A DNA stretch of 10,259 nucleotides from NCBI RefSeq assembly GCF_000611645.1, contig NW_014011471.1, positions 1 through 10,259 of the forward strand. The letters are read 5' to 3'. Positions within the stretch are counted from its first letter, which is position 1; each line of letters opens with the position of its first letter. Origin of the DNA: Monoraphidium neglectum. Its lineage: Eukaryota > Chlorophyta > Chlorophyceae > Sphaeropleales > Selenastraceae. The notes beneath the pieces were generated by a model that saw only the letters and a program-made list of their open reading frames with translations, had not been told where the DNA came from and searched no databases. This document shows positions 1 through 8,526 of this stretch, piece by piece. The position numbers were made by a program, and so were the translations under genes.

Positions 1-143
1 GTGGGAGGGTGAGGGGAGGCTGCAGGGGTACGTGGTGGGAGAGGGAGGGGCGAGCAGCGGCTAGCGGGGGCGGGAGCGCGCTGGCCGCATGCAGCGGGAT
101 GGATGGTAGCGCGGGACGGGTGCGGGGCAGGGGGCGGGCTTAC
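1..143 (-). other. First intron of the left-hand gene (runs off the window)
   Basis: On the minus strand, GTAAGCCCGCCCCC starts at 143 directly after the exon. The remaining sequence is C-rich and pyrimidine-rich, as expected for an intron. A CTGCAG near 20-25 could be an acceptor, but the few bases left give no recognisable protein, so the true acceptor may lie outside the window. Confidence 0.5.
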
Positions 144-368
144 CATCTCATCAAACAGCGAGCGCACGCGCTGCTGCGGGGCGAGGTGCTGCCTCTGCGG
201 CGCGACGGCGCCGGGCTTCTCGTGCTTGGCGACCTCGGCCTTGTCCTGCTTCTTGGCCTCGTCCTTGAAGGCGCGCACGTTGAGCGGCACCACGGAGCGC
301 ACGGCGCGGCGGGCGCCGCTGGCGCGGGCCAGCGAGGCTCCGATGCGACTTGTGACCAGAACGGCCAT
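144..368 (-). CDS. Partial: first coding exon, possible plastid small heat-shock protein
   Basis: The minus strand opens with ATG at 368-366 and runs exactly 75 codons to a G|GTAAGC donor (last exon base 144, phase 0). The rest of the gene lies left of the window. The first 35 residues (MAVLVTSRIGASLARASGAR...) are rich in Ala, Arg and Ser with no acidic residue, like a chloroplast or mitochondrial transit peptide. A Lys/Glu/Gln-rich linker follows (KDEAKKQDKAEVAKHEKPG), and the exon ends VRSLFDEM. Plastid HSP20 proteins carry a similar RLFDE/SLFDEM segment just before the alpha-crystallin domain, so a plastid small heat-shock chaperone is inferred. The heat-shock-element-like sites upstream fit this. 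The alpha-crystallin domain itself is not in the window, so another organelle-targeted protein remains possible. The exon and start are well supported; the identity is moderate at best. Confidence 0.55.
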
Positions 369-478
369 GATGGCTGTCTTATGTATGGTGCTTGTGTGTG
401 CCGAAAGGGTTGCGGAGCGGGTTGCGAAACGGTAACAGCGTCTTGCTATGAACGTACTCCTTTCGACGGAAATGATGG

Positions 479-582
479 CGCTTATGTTATTTGACGGCGT
501 GTCTGCGAGAGGGCTAGAAGGCTCTCAGACGCAGACGGGTCGTTTCTAGGTGACGTCAGCGGGTTCTAGAACGCACCCGGAA
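479..582 (-). promoter_or_regulatory. Candidate heat-shock promoter: HSE-like units plus a TGACGTCA palindrome
   Basis: TTCTAGAA at 564-571 is a perfect inverted pair of nGAAn units, the core of a heat-shock element. A further TTC lies at 544-546, in 10-base phase with the TTC at 564. A GAA is at 517-519 and another at 580-582, the latter one base out of phase. TGACGTCA at 551-558 is a perfect bZIP/CRE-type palindrome between the TTC units. A TATA-like AAATAACATAAG (minus strand) lies at about 481-492, roughly 70 bases downstream of the HSE and 115 upstream of the ATG, which is a sensible spacing. Isolated GAA/TTC pairs are common by chance, so the claim rests on clustering and placement. Confidence 0.4.
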
Positions 583-1547
583 GCATCCGCGACTATCATG
601 AGACCCCACTTGCGCCTACTGCCTTTTAGATATGCGTTTATATGCGCGACATGTGCCACGCCTCTTCGCCGCGGAAGCGAGAGCCAAAGGCGGGTGCTGT
701 TGCGCCGCCGCCATATCTGATCAACTGCTCTATTACGATGGCAACAGCCGAGGCTCGACAGCACTGTCACAAGCACGCAGGCGTGCAGGAACAGGCACGT
801 TTCTTTCAAAACTTGTATGATGCAGCCACAGCTCCTTGGGCATGGCCACTTCGTTGGGAAGCCCCGCATTGCCAAGCAGGGATATATTCAACTCCTGATG
901 AGCAGAAAGCGGTTCTTGCGCACTGAAGGCTGTGCAAGATTTAGTCCATACAGGCATTACACTGACACCATTGCCTTGGCCTGAGTTGCCTGGTCCTTGG
1001 AGCCGTGCTGCAGCGGCGGTGGCAAGACAGCGACAGCCCACCGACGCAAAGGATTTTGCTTGAAACTTGGGCATGGCCGCCACGCCACCTGCTACGCCGA
1101 TATCATAGCTGCGAGCCGCGAGAGGGCCGTTGCAACACCGATCTTGTCCAGTCACAGATGGGGAATACAGGTGCGGACTAGCGCCGCTGCCCAGCAATTT
1201 CCATGCCTTGAACGGTCGGTGGAGCTGAAATGATTGTTTAGGAGCGTTAAGTCGCGAAAGTTCGGCTAAACAAGACCAGACGCCCAAAGTGACCAGGGTG
1301 ACCCGGGTGACCTGATCTGTGATCTGCATCCATGGCGATGTGCCTGCCTAATCCACAGCAAATAACCGTGTCCTGCAATCAGTTTGCAGCAACTCTGTCT
1401 ATCGTTCCGTTTTCGCTCTGGGCACGCCACACCAGGTGTCGTGCGGCGCGGGTCCGGTTGTCGCAGGCGCACCGCCTCTTACCATCCTGGCCTATGTACC
1501 TAGATAAAATGCACACCTGTACGTCTGTGCATGCACCCTCAAGCACG
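583..1547. other. Intergenic region between divergent genes; no supported gene
   Basis: No exon with convincing splice sites or family resemblance is seen on either strand. A minus-strand open frame of 198 codons at 733-1329 has no recognisable motif. A minus-strand TGTAA lies at 957-961. GAAAGTTC at 1256-1263 is an HSE-like inverted pair, but a single pair is expected by chance. TAGATAAAATG at 1501-1511 is AT-rich for this sequence and sits about 40 bases before the start of gene A, so it may be part of that gene's core promoter. The stretch probably holds the divergent promoters of the two flanking genes. Confidence 0.5.
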
Positions 1548-2816
1548 ATGGCTGCGACGGATGTGATCTCAACAGCGCCCCCGTCAATAATTGTGGGCTT
1601 CACAGCGCATTCTGACGCTCTCGAGTCTCCATCGCGGGCATCTAGTCTCACGGCACGGCGCAGTCTCCTCTCGGACCTGATGCGTGATGCGATCGTTGGC
1701 ACAGGCTGCAGCATGAGCAGGGGTGGCAGCAGCAGCGAAACTGTCCCCCGCGCCCTGTACCGCGACGGCAGTGCCTATGGCGACCACGCATACGATTGTG
1801 AGGACGACGACGAGGTGCTGGACGAGGAGGAGCTCAGCCTGCTGGAGGACATTGGCGCTGCGTGGTCGCCTTCCTCGTCATCCTTGAGCGCCGCCCCCAG
1901 CACCGTCTCCTGCGGCTCGAGGCCGATCGCCATCCCCGCAGCCACGTGAGCACGCGGGCAGCCAAGGCGCGCAGCATGGGTTTGCGCGTGTCGCTCAGCA
2001 GGGTGGCAGTCATTGAGTGCATGGGCGTGCGCGGGGTTGGTTGCTCCACTCGTCTCACCCGACGCCATCTCCTCTCTCACCCAACCCCCACACTCGTACC
2101 TGGCCCCAGCTACTTCAAGGACCATGCGCAGCGGCGGCACCTGGACAGGCTAAACAGGAAGCGCGCGGTGAGGGGCCGGGCCAGGGAGGGGCTAGAGGGA
2201 TGCTCAGGCAGCGGGGTACTGAGGGAGAGCCCGCCACGGGCCAGAAATTGAGATATTCGCACCTGTTGTCAGGTCGACGGCTTGCCCATGTCGGCGCATG
2301 CCAGATTGCAGCGCTGCCATCGCCACAGCTCAGGCCTTTTTTGGGGGATCCAAGCGCCACGCGTCAACGTGACACCCCAGGGTCAACCAGTCTCCGCATG
2401 CCCATGCCGGCCTCCCACCTCACCCCACCCCTCTTGCACCCTCCCATCGCAGTGGTACTCCCAGCAGCAGGAGCAGGAGCGACTCCTCGGCAAGACGGGC
2501 GCCAAGTCGGCGGCGCAGCAAGTGCGGCGCTTGGCGCGAGCGTCGCGTAATCTCGGAAGATGCAGTGTCGACCCCCTCGCCACCAGCCCTGCCCGATCCC
2601 CATCAGCAGGGGTGGTGCGAGGACTGGGTGCAGGGCTGGGCGCGACCCCGCCTGAGAACAGCCGCAATAAAGTGCGCTTTCGTGCATCTCCACGCCATCA
2701 CGCCCTCACATTTGGCATCCTGTTCAAACTGTGATTGTTTACCTCCTTCTTGCCAGGTGCCACGGCCCCTTCCAAAGCAGCGGAAGCAGCAATACATTGG
2801 CGGCGCCGGCAAGTGA
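1548..2816 (+). CDS. Gene A: serine-rich acidic protein of unknown function, four exons
   Basis: I do not recognise this family. Proposed exons are 1548-1945, 2110-2167, 2453-2521 and 2757-2816, giving 194 residues and a TGA stop. The splice phases agree: exon 1 ends AC|GTGAGC and exon 2 begins CCCCAG|C (phase 2). Exon 2 ends GCG|GTGAGG and exon 3 begins CATCGCAG|TGG (phase 0). Exon 3 ends CAA|GTGCGG and exon 4 begins CTTGCCAG|GTG (phase 0). The start ATG has A at -3 and G at +4; the open frame extends upstream to 1332, but similarity to gene B begins at this Met. Order in the protein: SIIVGFTA near residue 15; a Ser/Arg-rich part; YRDGSAYGD followed by an acidic EDDDEVLDEEE run; a Ser-rich stretch; PIAIP at the exon 1 end; a basic Gln-rich segment YFKDHAQRRHLDRLNRKRA; and a C-terminus PKQRKQQYIGGAGK. 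No membrane segment or signal peptide is seen. Nuclear or cytosolic disorder is plausible but inferred. The third donor is the least certain: if that intron is retained, the frame stops at 2734 instead. Confidence 0.6.
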
Positions 2817-3419
2817 TCTGGCCGTCTGCGGCCCTATCGGCCTGTGTGCTTGGCGGTTACTGCCGCATTCTAACCCAATTCCAGCAAGATTCGGGGCGCG
2901 GCACCACGTGGCGGCGCACGTGGCGAGGCCCGCTGCTCCTGCGTGCGGCCACTGCCCCAGGCCACCGCTCTTCTCCTCGACCGCGCAACCAATTCTCATG
3001 ATTCGATGGGTGTGTGTGCGACGCGGGTACACAACAACGTGCTGAAAGATGCCGCGAACAGATCGGTCCTTACACAATATAGCGACGATTTGCGTCGGCG
3101 CGCGGGCGGCATCGCAGGGCGCGCCGCCGCCCCGCCCAGGTTTTTGTGCACAAAACAGGAGAGCCAGGGGGGTATGAAGCCCTCCCCCCTCACGCACTTG
3201 CCAGCCAAATCTCACTCATATTTGCTTGGCCGGCTACCCGCCGCGTGGCATGCCGCCCAACAAAATTTGCACGTGGGCGCACTCAGACGCGGCGCAGAGG
3301 CCATGTGCGCGTGCGCATGGCCGCCTCCATCTCCCTACCCTCTCTCCTATTTGAGCGCAGGGTGTATGCTATGCGTGTACCAATCCACAACACACAACAT
3401 CACTGGCTCCTAGGCGCTT

Positions 3420-3435
3420 GCATGCATATGCATGC
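3420..3435. repeat. 16-bp perfect palindrome with RY-type CATGCATA/TATGCATG halves
   Basis: GCATGCATATGCATGC reads the same on both strands. It lies in the non-coding stretch after gene A. It may be a dimeric protein-binding site or chance. Confidence 0.6.
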
Positions 3436-3550
3436 CACGAGGCCGCCGCGGCCACCACTACAAGGCCCCGGTACCCAGCGTGAATCAAGCCACGGGGCGG
3501 GGTCGCTGGACGGCCGCCTGGCGCGCCGACAAGGCACCTAGGGGCAAAGC

Positions 3551-3579
3551 GGGCGAGGGCACTCCGAGTGCCTCGGCCC
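3551..3579. repeat. Compact inverted repeat (cruciform or RNA hairpin candidate)
   Basis: The core arms GGCACTC and GAGTGCC are separated by one base. Outer pairing of GGGC-GA with TCGGCCC extends the structure to about 14 pairs with a small offset. The near-zero loop favours a cruciform or two-strand palindrome over a stable RNA hairpin. Confidence 0.5.
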
Positions 3580-3900
3580 GCGGCCGCATTTTGGCGTTAT
3601 TCAACCTGGTGTGTTCGCAGTCGCTTTGACCTTGCAGTGCCGTCAGCCGCCTGCAGTGTGGTCGTGCTCGCGCGCGCCACAGCCGCGCGTCTTGCGCCCG
3701 TGCGGCGCCGCTCCTCCGCACTTTTCGGGGCCTCATGGTTGCCCCCGCTGTGCTGCGCCGTGCTCCCCCAACGTGCAAGGATGGAGTTGGTGCATGCGCC
3801 CAACCCAGCAGCTTGCCAGCACTTCCAAATCGAGCAGTCAGGGCACTGCGCCTCCCCCCTCCACCCCTGGGTTCTCGTGAGCCCCTGCATTTAGATGGCG

Positions 3901-3933
3901 AGTGTGTGTGTAGGCGTACATGTTTGTGTGTGT

Positions 3934-3976
<43 letters not shown>

Positions 3977-4017
3977 CACGTGCACGCACACGTGCGTGCG
4001 TGCGTGCGTGCGTGTGT
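3901..4017. repeat. TG microsatellite passing into an alternating TGCG/CACG tract
   Basis: TG-rich simple sequence begins at 3901. From 3940 to 4017 every step alternates purine and pyrimidine without a break: about 13 GT units, then GCGCGCGCG, GTGCACGTGCACGCACACG, then five GTGC units. No gene is implied; the overlapping histidine/threonine- and cysteine/valine-rich frames on both strands are by-products. Confidence 0.95.
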
Positions 4018-4777
4018 TTTGGCCACACTGCGTACACCGTCGGCGCGTTGAACCTCTCTTGCGTGCACAAGTATCAAGTCTCCCCCTTCACCCTTGAAGG
4101 TTGGCTTGTCACAACTTCTTTATTCCACCCACACTTTTGTTGGGTTTCGGGAGGGGAGCATGGGGTGCCTTTGCCTGGTGCGCCTGCACAATTTGCACGT
4201 CCAAGCACGTGGCTCCCCTCCACCCCAACATGCCTGCTGTTGGCCCAGCGCTTATGCAAAGCTGGGCTGCCAGCGTGGGGGCCTTGTGGGCTTTTTGCAT
4301 TGGCTGGAGGGCGCAGCTTGACGAGTCCGGCCCGGGCCACAGGCTGACATGTGAGCATACCAAGGATGCACATATCAAAAGCGGTGGGCCGGGCCCGTGT
4401 CCAGCAGGCAGCACCAGCACCCCACCTCCATCCGTCAACCTGCGCAGGCGGGGCTTTGCGCCCCCAAGGTGGTGCTGGCGTTTGCCAGCTCCCCGGCCCC
4501 CTGCCTCGCACACGCCCGCCTGCTTCCAGTCACCATTGGCCAGGTTGCACAGGGATGCCCCTTGTCATTGAACCCTTTTCTCTTGCTTTTGCCAACCGTG
4601 CTTTGAGGACGGGTCGGCAATTCCCCACCGAGAGCGTTGCCCACCAACAGCTTGGCAGTCGCACCCTGTGAGCCTTCGCTTCACCGACAGTGACCGCAAT
4701 GCCCCTCGCAACTGCAAGCCTGCCGTTGAAGTTTGCTCCTCATGCCGCTAGCTCATGCAGGTAGCTTACAAGGAAGT

Positions 4778-4782
4778 TGTAA
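4778..4782 (+). terminator. Candidate TGTAA poly(A) signal for gene A
   Basis: TGTAA is the usual poly(A) signal of chlorophycean algae. This is the first plus-strand copy after the gene A stop, about 1.96 kb away. A second copy lies at 4872-4876. A five-base motif is expected by chance every kilobase or so, so this is tentative. Confidence 0.35.
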
Positions 4783-4871
4783 TGCAAGTAGGTGCACATG
4801 ACAACAGCGCCTGCGCATCACCGGACTGCTGCTCCCAACCGCACTGCCTGCAGCCAGCATCCGCACTCAAG

Positions 4872-4876
4872 TGTAA
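4872..4876 (+). terminator. Second candidate TGTAA poly(A) signal
   Basis: This is a TGTAA (in AAGTGTAAGTTC) 90 bases after the first copy. It could be an alternative 3' end of the gene A transcript or chance. Confidence 0.25.
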
Positions 4877-5151
4877 GTTCTACTACATGTCTACGTGAAA
4901 ACAGCGTAATCATCGGTGCTGTGCGTTCCGTCTGTGCCTACAGGTGCGATCGGGGTGATACCGTAAAGCCAAGCGGCCGGTGGGTGGCCAAGGGGCACAA
5001 TCCTGTGCGTCCTCTTCGCGTTCAACCGTCTTGAGGTTGGTACAGTTTTGGCGGTATGTTGTAGCACCACTCATGTAGCGGCCCTGCGCACGCTCTGCGC
5101 TGCCTTCCCGCCAAACACAACCTAGCACAGCTTGATCCAGAGAAGCAAAGC
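4877..5151. other. Spacer and presumed 5' region of gene B
   Basis: No exon is supported. There is a strong acceptor-like GTCTGTGCCTACAG near 4930-4943, but no donor-linked coding sequence before it, so a 5' UTR intron of gene B is only a possibility. No clear TATA box is seen. Confidence 0.35.
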
Positions 5152-5784
5152 ATGCAGCCAGCCAGGGTGATCATCGGTTTTCAAGCCTCTCTCGGCACCG
5201 GTGGGCCGCGGGACGGCCAGGAGTTCGTTGCAGCTCGGCCCCAGGGCGGGCTCTCCATGCTCCTCTCCCGGAGGGCTTGTGAGTACAGCGAGGGCTCATA
5301 CACATCCTCATACTTCAGCGACGGTTCGTGCTATGACGACATCAGCGATGCCGAGAGCGACACCAGCGATGGCGACGTGTGCGCAGAGTCCGGCAGCGGT
5401 TCAGCGGGATGCTCCAGCTACAGCAGCTCCCAGCCGATTGCGATCCCCCAATTCAAGGAGCCCAAGCAACGCGCCTGGGCGGCTGCTCGGTACCACCTGC
5501 AGCAGCTCGCCGCGCACCAGCAACGGCGCGCTTCGCCGCCAGGTGGCGCGGACCACCAGGGACGCCCGCACCAGCGGCAGCAGCAGCAGCAGCAGCAGAT
5601 GCAGCAGCAAACGTGCATGCAGCCTCAGCAGCAAAACAGCGAGCGCGCGGGCATCACTCGGCAGGCGGCGCCGGCGCCTGCGGCCGGCCACCTGCGTTGC
5701 GAGGCACAGGTGGGCGCCGTGCATGGATGGCGCCAGCGGACTTCCTTGCCTTGCGAGGCCTGCATGCAACACAACTTGCTATAG
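5152..5784 (+). CDS. Gene B: intronless paralogue of gene A, Gln-rich C-terminal half
   Basis: The frame is 210 residues from ATG (A at -3) to TAG at 5782-5784. The family is not recognised, but several motifs match gene A in the same order: VIIGFQA near residue 6 (A: IIVGFTA), YFSDGSCYDDISDAESD near 59 (A: YRDGSAYGDHAYDCEDDD), a Ser-rich stretch, QPIAIP near 102, then FKEPKQR (A: FKDHAQR). After this B diverges into a Gln-rich region with seven consecutive CAG codons and QQQ runs, and an Ala/Pro-rich tail. The place matching the first intron of gene A reads through with no donor, so B lacks that intron. A CACAG|GTGGGC donor-like site near 5708 allows a spliced alternative C-terminus, but no matching downstream exon was found. 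Function is unknown; the acidic, Ser-rich and polyQ content suggests a largely disordered protein. Confidence 0.6.
   Translation: MQPARVIIGFQASLGTGGPRDGQEFVAARPQGGLSMLLSRRACEYSEGSYTSSYFSDGSCYDDISDAESDTSDGDVCAESGSGSAGCSSYSSSQPIAIPQFKEPKQRAWAAARYHLQQLAAHQQRRASPPGGADHQGRPHQRQQQQQQQMQQQTCMQPQQQNSERAGITRQAAPAPAAGHLRCEAQVGAVHGWRQRTSLPCEACMQHNLL
5578..5598 (+). repeat. CAG trinucleotide repeat (polyQ) in gene B
   Basis: Seven uninterrupted CAG codons are followed by ATG and further CAG/CAA codons to about 5637. The reading is QRQQQQQQQMQQQTC then QPQQQ. This is a likely length-variable coding microsatellite. Confidence 0.9.
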
Positions 5785-7489
5785 TCACCAACCTTCAAAA
5801 GCATCAGAGGGTTCGTCATGCTGTTGTGCATCCATGTGGTTGCCTGAACCCTATCCCGTCATGGCAACAGCCTCCTCGCAGCCTCCTCGACAAGGGATCA
5901 GTCCCTCCCTAAACAAGACCTAATTGAGCACACCCCTGATTCGGCCCTTGCCCCCACCAACATTGTGTGTGCAGGGGCGGCCCACATGAGAGCAAGTCAC
6001 ACATGCACTGAGATGAACGGCCCCTTTGCAAGCAAAACTAGGCAACCGGCCGTCGAGACACGCAAACACTTGCTCTTTGGTCATCTGGAACCCAGGGCAC
6101 GGAGGCTCTACAGCCGCGGCCCCAACGAAACACCCTGCCGCAGTGGTTCACGGCTTGACCCACGCCGTTATGCGTGCCGCCAAACCCCACCCGCTCGCCA
6201 AGCGCCGAGCCGCAGCCACGGCACAATTGCGGCCGCATGCTGGGCATGCGCACTCGCATGGGTGCGCCCACATAGGGTCTCGGGCGCGCGTGCGGCCGGC
6301 CTCTTGTTTCAGTTTCAATAAATTACTATCGCTGGAGTGCGCCGATATCACAGGCCGCTGTACCAATCTGCTCGGAGCTGTTTGCACCGCTCTCCTTCAC
6401 ACTGTTTTGGGTGTGGGGTGCGCCCCCGTTTGATGTAGTGATGTGCCGACTTTGTTTTCGCTGTGCGTTGACTGGCGACTGTGCAGGGTCACCCCACCAC
6501 AGACTGCTTGCCGAAACACAGCCCCGTCATTGTTTATGCTGGTGCTCCGCACGCGCACTCGCCGCACGCCGCGCCGCAACGGCGCGCGCGCGGCAGCAAC
6601 CGCGGGCGGGACAGCGTGCATGGCGGGCGCAACCGGGTGGGACGTTTGTGAATGGGCGCGGCGCCCTCAAGCGTGGCCTTGGCACTTTCAGGCCGCGTTT
6701 GAAATGCAGGGTTTTCAGCACCAGAGACGACACCAGAGTGAGGCTGCAGGCCACTGGCAGGGAGGGGAATCGTATCACTGCATCATTTCAGCCCAGAGTT
6801 CCCGGAGGCATGTGCATATTGCCTGCTAGAAGCATACCTTCCCGCAAGGCGCCGAGCGCGGCGGCGCCCCTTGTGTTGCACTGGCACACCTTGTTGCTAG
6901 CCTGGCTGGGCCCCATTGTTTGCTTTCGCCGTCTCCTGTTCCCCCCTTGCCCAGCGTTGCTTTTGTTTGCCTTTTACATCCCCAATGCCGCCATTTCCGT
7001 GATGCGTTATATTGCCGTCACGCAGGTGCAGGCCACTGGCCGCTCACACCTGTCCATAGCTTGAAGGGGCCAGATGCTGCGTGCGTGCGCCCAAGGCTGC
7101 GGTTTCAGCCGTTCGCCCGCCGCGCCGCGTCCGTCCTTGCACCAACGCGCACCAACCTTGCATGCGTGCGCCTAACTTGTGCAGATCGTACAACACACAC
7201 CCACTCGTGGAGGCCTAATGTGCCCTCTCCCCACTGCCTTCAACAACTGTCCAGGCGATTGTGACGTGACACCACCCCCTTGTCCCGCATCGCATGTGAT
7301 TGCTGCACGCGACTGCGACCGGGGACTGGAGCATTCTGGCACAGCCTCAGGAGCGCGTCGCATTATGTGGCGCTAGCTAAGGTGTTGCGTGTGCTCCCTG
7401 GCTGCGCACCACCAGGCAGCTGAGCAGGCCGTGCCGTGCATCAAGACACGCACTGCCAGGCTCACCAGTCTCTTGCACCGTGTGTCTAG
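5785..7489 (+). other. Long 3' UTR and/or intergenic DNA after gene B
   Basis: This is about 1.7 kb with no convincing exon. A 217-codon plus-strand frame at 6411-7064 has no recognisable motif, and its codon choice is unlike the neighbouring genes. AATAAA at 6317-6322 is not the usual signal in green algae; the first plus-strand TGTAA is at 7490. The TGCAGGCCACTGGC sequence occurs twice (6745-6758 and 7027-7040). A minus-strand TGTAA lies at 6974-6978. The interval may be one long 3' UTR of gene B. Confidence 0.4.
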
Positions 7490-7494
7490 TGTAA
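7490..7494 (+). terminator. Candidate TGTAA poly(A) signal for gene B
   Basis: This is the only plus-strand TGTAA between the gene B stop and the convergent gene. It lies about 1.7 kb past the stop, a distance similar to that of the gene A candidate. Confidence 0.35.
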
Positions 7495-7697
7495 TTCGTA
7501 TCAAATTGCATCACTGGCAGTGCCTGCAGACAAGGAAGTCTGGAGGACGAATTGCAGTGTGTGGCAGAGTTGCATGGCACATGCACCTGCAGTCAGCTGC
7601 AAAACTTGGGGCGCACATGTGTTGAAGAGTGCCTGCACTGTGGTTTTGTGGGGCTTGCGGAGCGGTTCTTGGCAGCAGATGCCTCGTGGACGAATGG

Positions 7698-7702
7698 TTA
7701 CA
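7698..7702 (-). terminator. Candidate TGTAA poly(A) signal for the ULK4-like gene
   Basis: TGTAA on the minus strand (TTACA on plus) is the first copy after the stop at 8034, giving a 3' UTR of about 350 bases. It faces the gene B candidate signal across about 200 bases, as expected for two convergent genes. Confidence 0.45.
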
Positions 7703-8033
7703 GCCATTGCTTGTGATCAAGCCACCTGTTGCACCCCGGTCAAATTGGTCCAGCGGTCAAAGGTCTGCACTATGACGAAGACAAGTGGGGGCGAAGGCGC
7801 GGGCCATCCCTGGACACAAGCTGCCAGGCCCGCTAGGACACACACAGCCGCCAGCCCAGCTCCTGCGTGTGCTAACTAGTGCGCGACCCCGTTCAAGAGG
7901 CGCAACGGGATGGATCAGCAGGCTCAATGAAATCGGCCAAATAGGGGTTGAGCCGCAAGAAATAAACAGACGCTACGCAATCTACCCGCCCGTATTCGCT
8001 AACTGCGCCGCCCTGCGCTGCGCCGCGCCGCCC
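7703..8033 (-). other. Presumed 3' UTR of the ULK4-like gene
   Basis: This is non-coding sequence between the stop codon at 8034-8036 and the minus-strand TGTAA. No supported gene is seen on either strand. Confidence 0.4.
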
Positions 8034-8495
8034 TCATCGCCCCGCCGCATTGGCCAGCAGGTCCGCCACCACCGCGGCCGCGTCCCGCACGACCCCCTCC
8101 CCGCTGGCCTCCAGCTCCCGCAGCGCCGTAAGCAGCTGGTCCAGCTCAGCAGAGCTGGTGCCCACCGAGGGGTCTGCCGCCAGCGCCGCGTTTACGGCGG
8201 CCAGCACGTGCTGCTGCATGCGGGGCGGGGGCGCGGCGTCGCCCTCCAGGTGGAGGCCGCGTAGGGCGGCGGCCAGTATGGCGGCGCCGTCGTTGGAGAG
8301 CACCCAGCCGGCGGTCTCCTGGGGGTACAGGGACACCTGCGCGTGTTTGTGATCGTGGGTGAGAGGGTGCGCGTGCGGTGCGTATGTATGTGTCTGAGTG
8401 CGAGCGCTTGTGTTGACAATCGTGTGGGCTTGTGCGTTAGTGAGTGGGTGTGGCATGCAAAATGTGTGCGTGCCCGTGCTGCTTGTGTGTGTTGT

Positions 8496-8526
<31 letters not shown>

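Larger units (their letters stand above)
2817..4777 (+). other. Long 3' UTR and/or intergenic DNA after gene A
   Basis: This is about 1.96 kb without a supported coding exon. Open frames here are short, overlap on both strands, and change with the simple repeats. Pyrimidine-rich, TTTGC/CTTTTGCC-type sequence resembles chlorophyte 3' UTRs, and the first plus-strand TGTAA after the gene A stop is at 4778. The whole interval could therefore be one very long 3' UTR, or a shorter UTR plus spacer or an unrecognised non-coding gene. Small palindromes are noted separately. A minus-strand TGTAA also occurs at 3070-3074. Confidence 0.4.

Noticed and set aside
893..910. CTGATGAGCAGAAAGC, which looks like hammerhead ribozyme core motifs
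   Set aside because: There is no room for stem II between CTGATGA and GAAA, and no matching flanking stems.
1256..1263. GAAAGTTC as a heat-shock element for gene A
   Set aside because: A single inverted GAA/TTC pair without neighbours is expected a few times in 10 kb.
733..1329. 198-codon open frame on the minus strand between the divergent genes
   Set aside because: No recognisable motif or splice context, and codon use unlike the supported exons. Long open frames are common by chance in GC-rich DNA.
3485..4097. Overlapping open frames on both strands through the TG repeat
   Set aside because: Produced by the repeat, which has no stop in several frames; no protein family resemblance.
6317..6322. 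AATAAA as poly(A) signal for gene B
   Set aside because: Green algae of this type normally use TGTAA. AATAAA also occurs within the proposed third intron of gene A near 2665, showing that it arises by chance here.
6411..7064. 217-codon open frame on the plus strand after gene B
   Set aside because: No domain recognised and an odd residue mix. Other frames here are equally open, so it was taken as chance in a 3' region.
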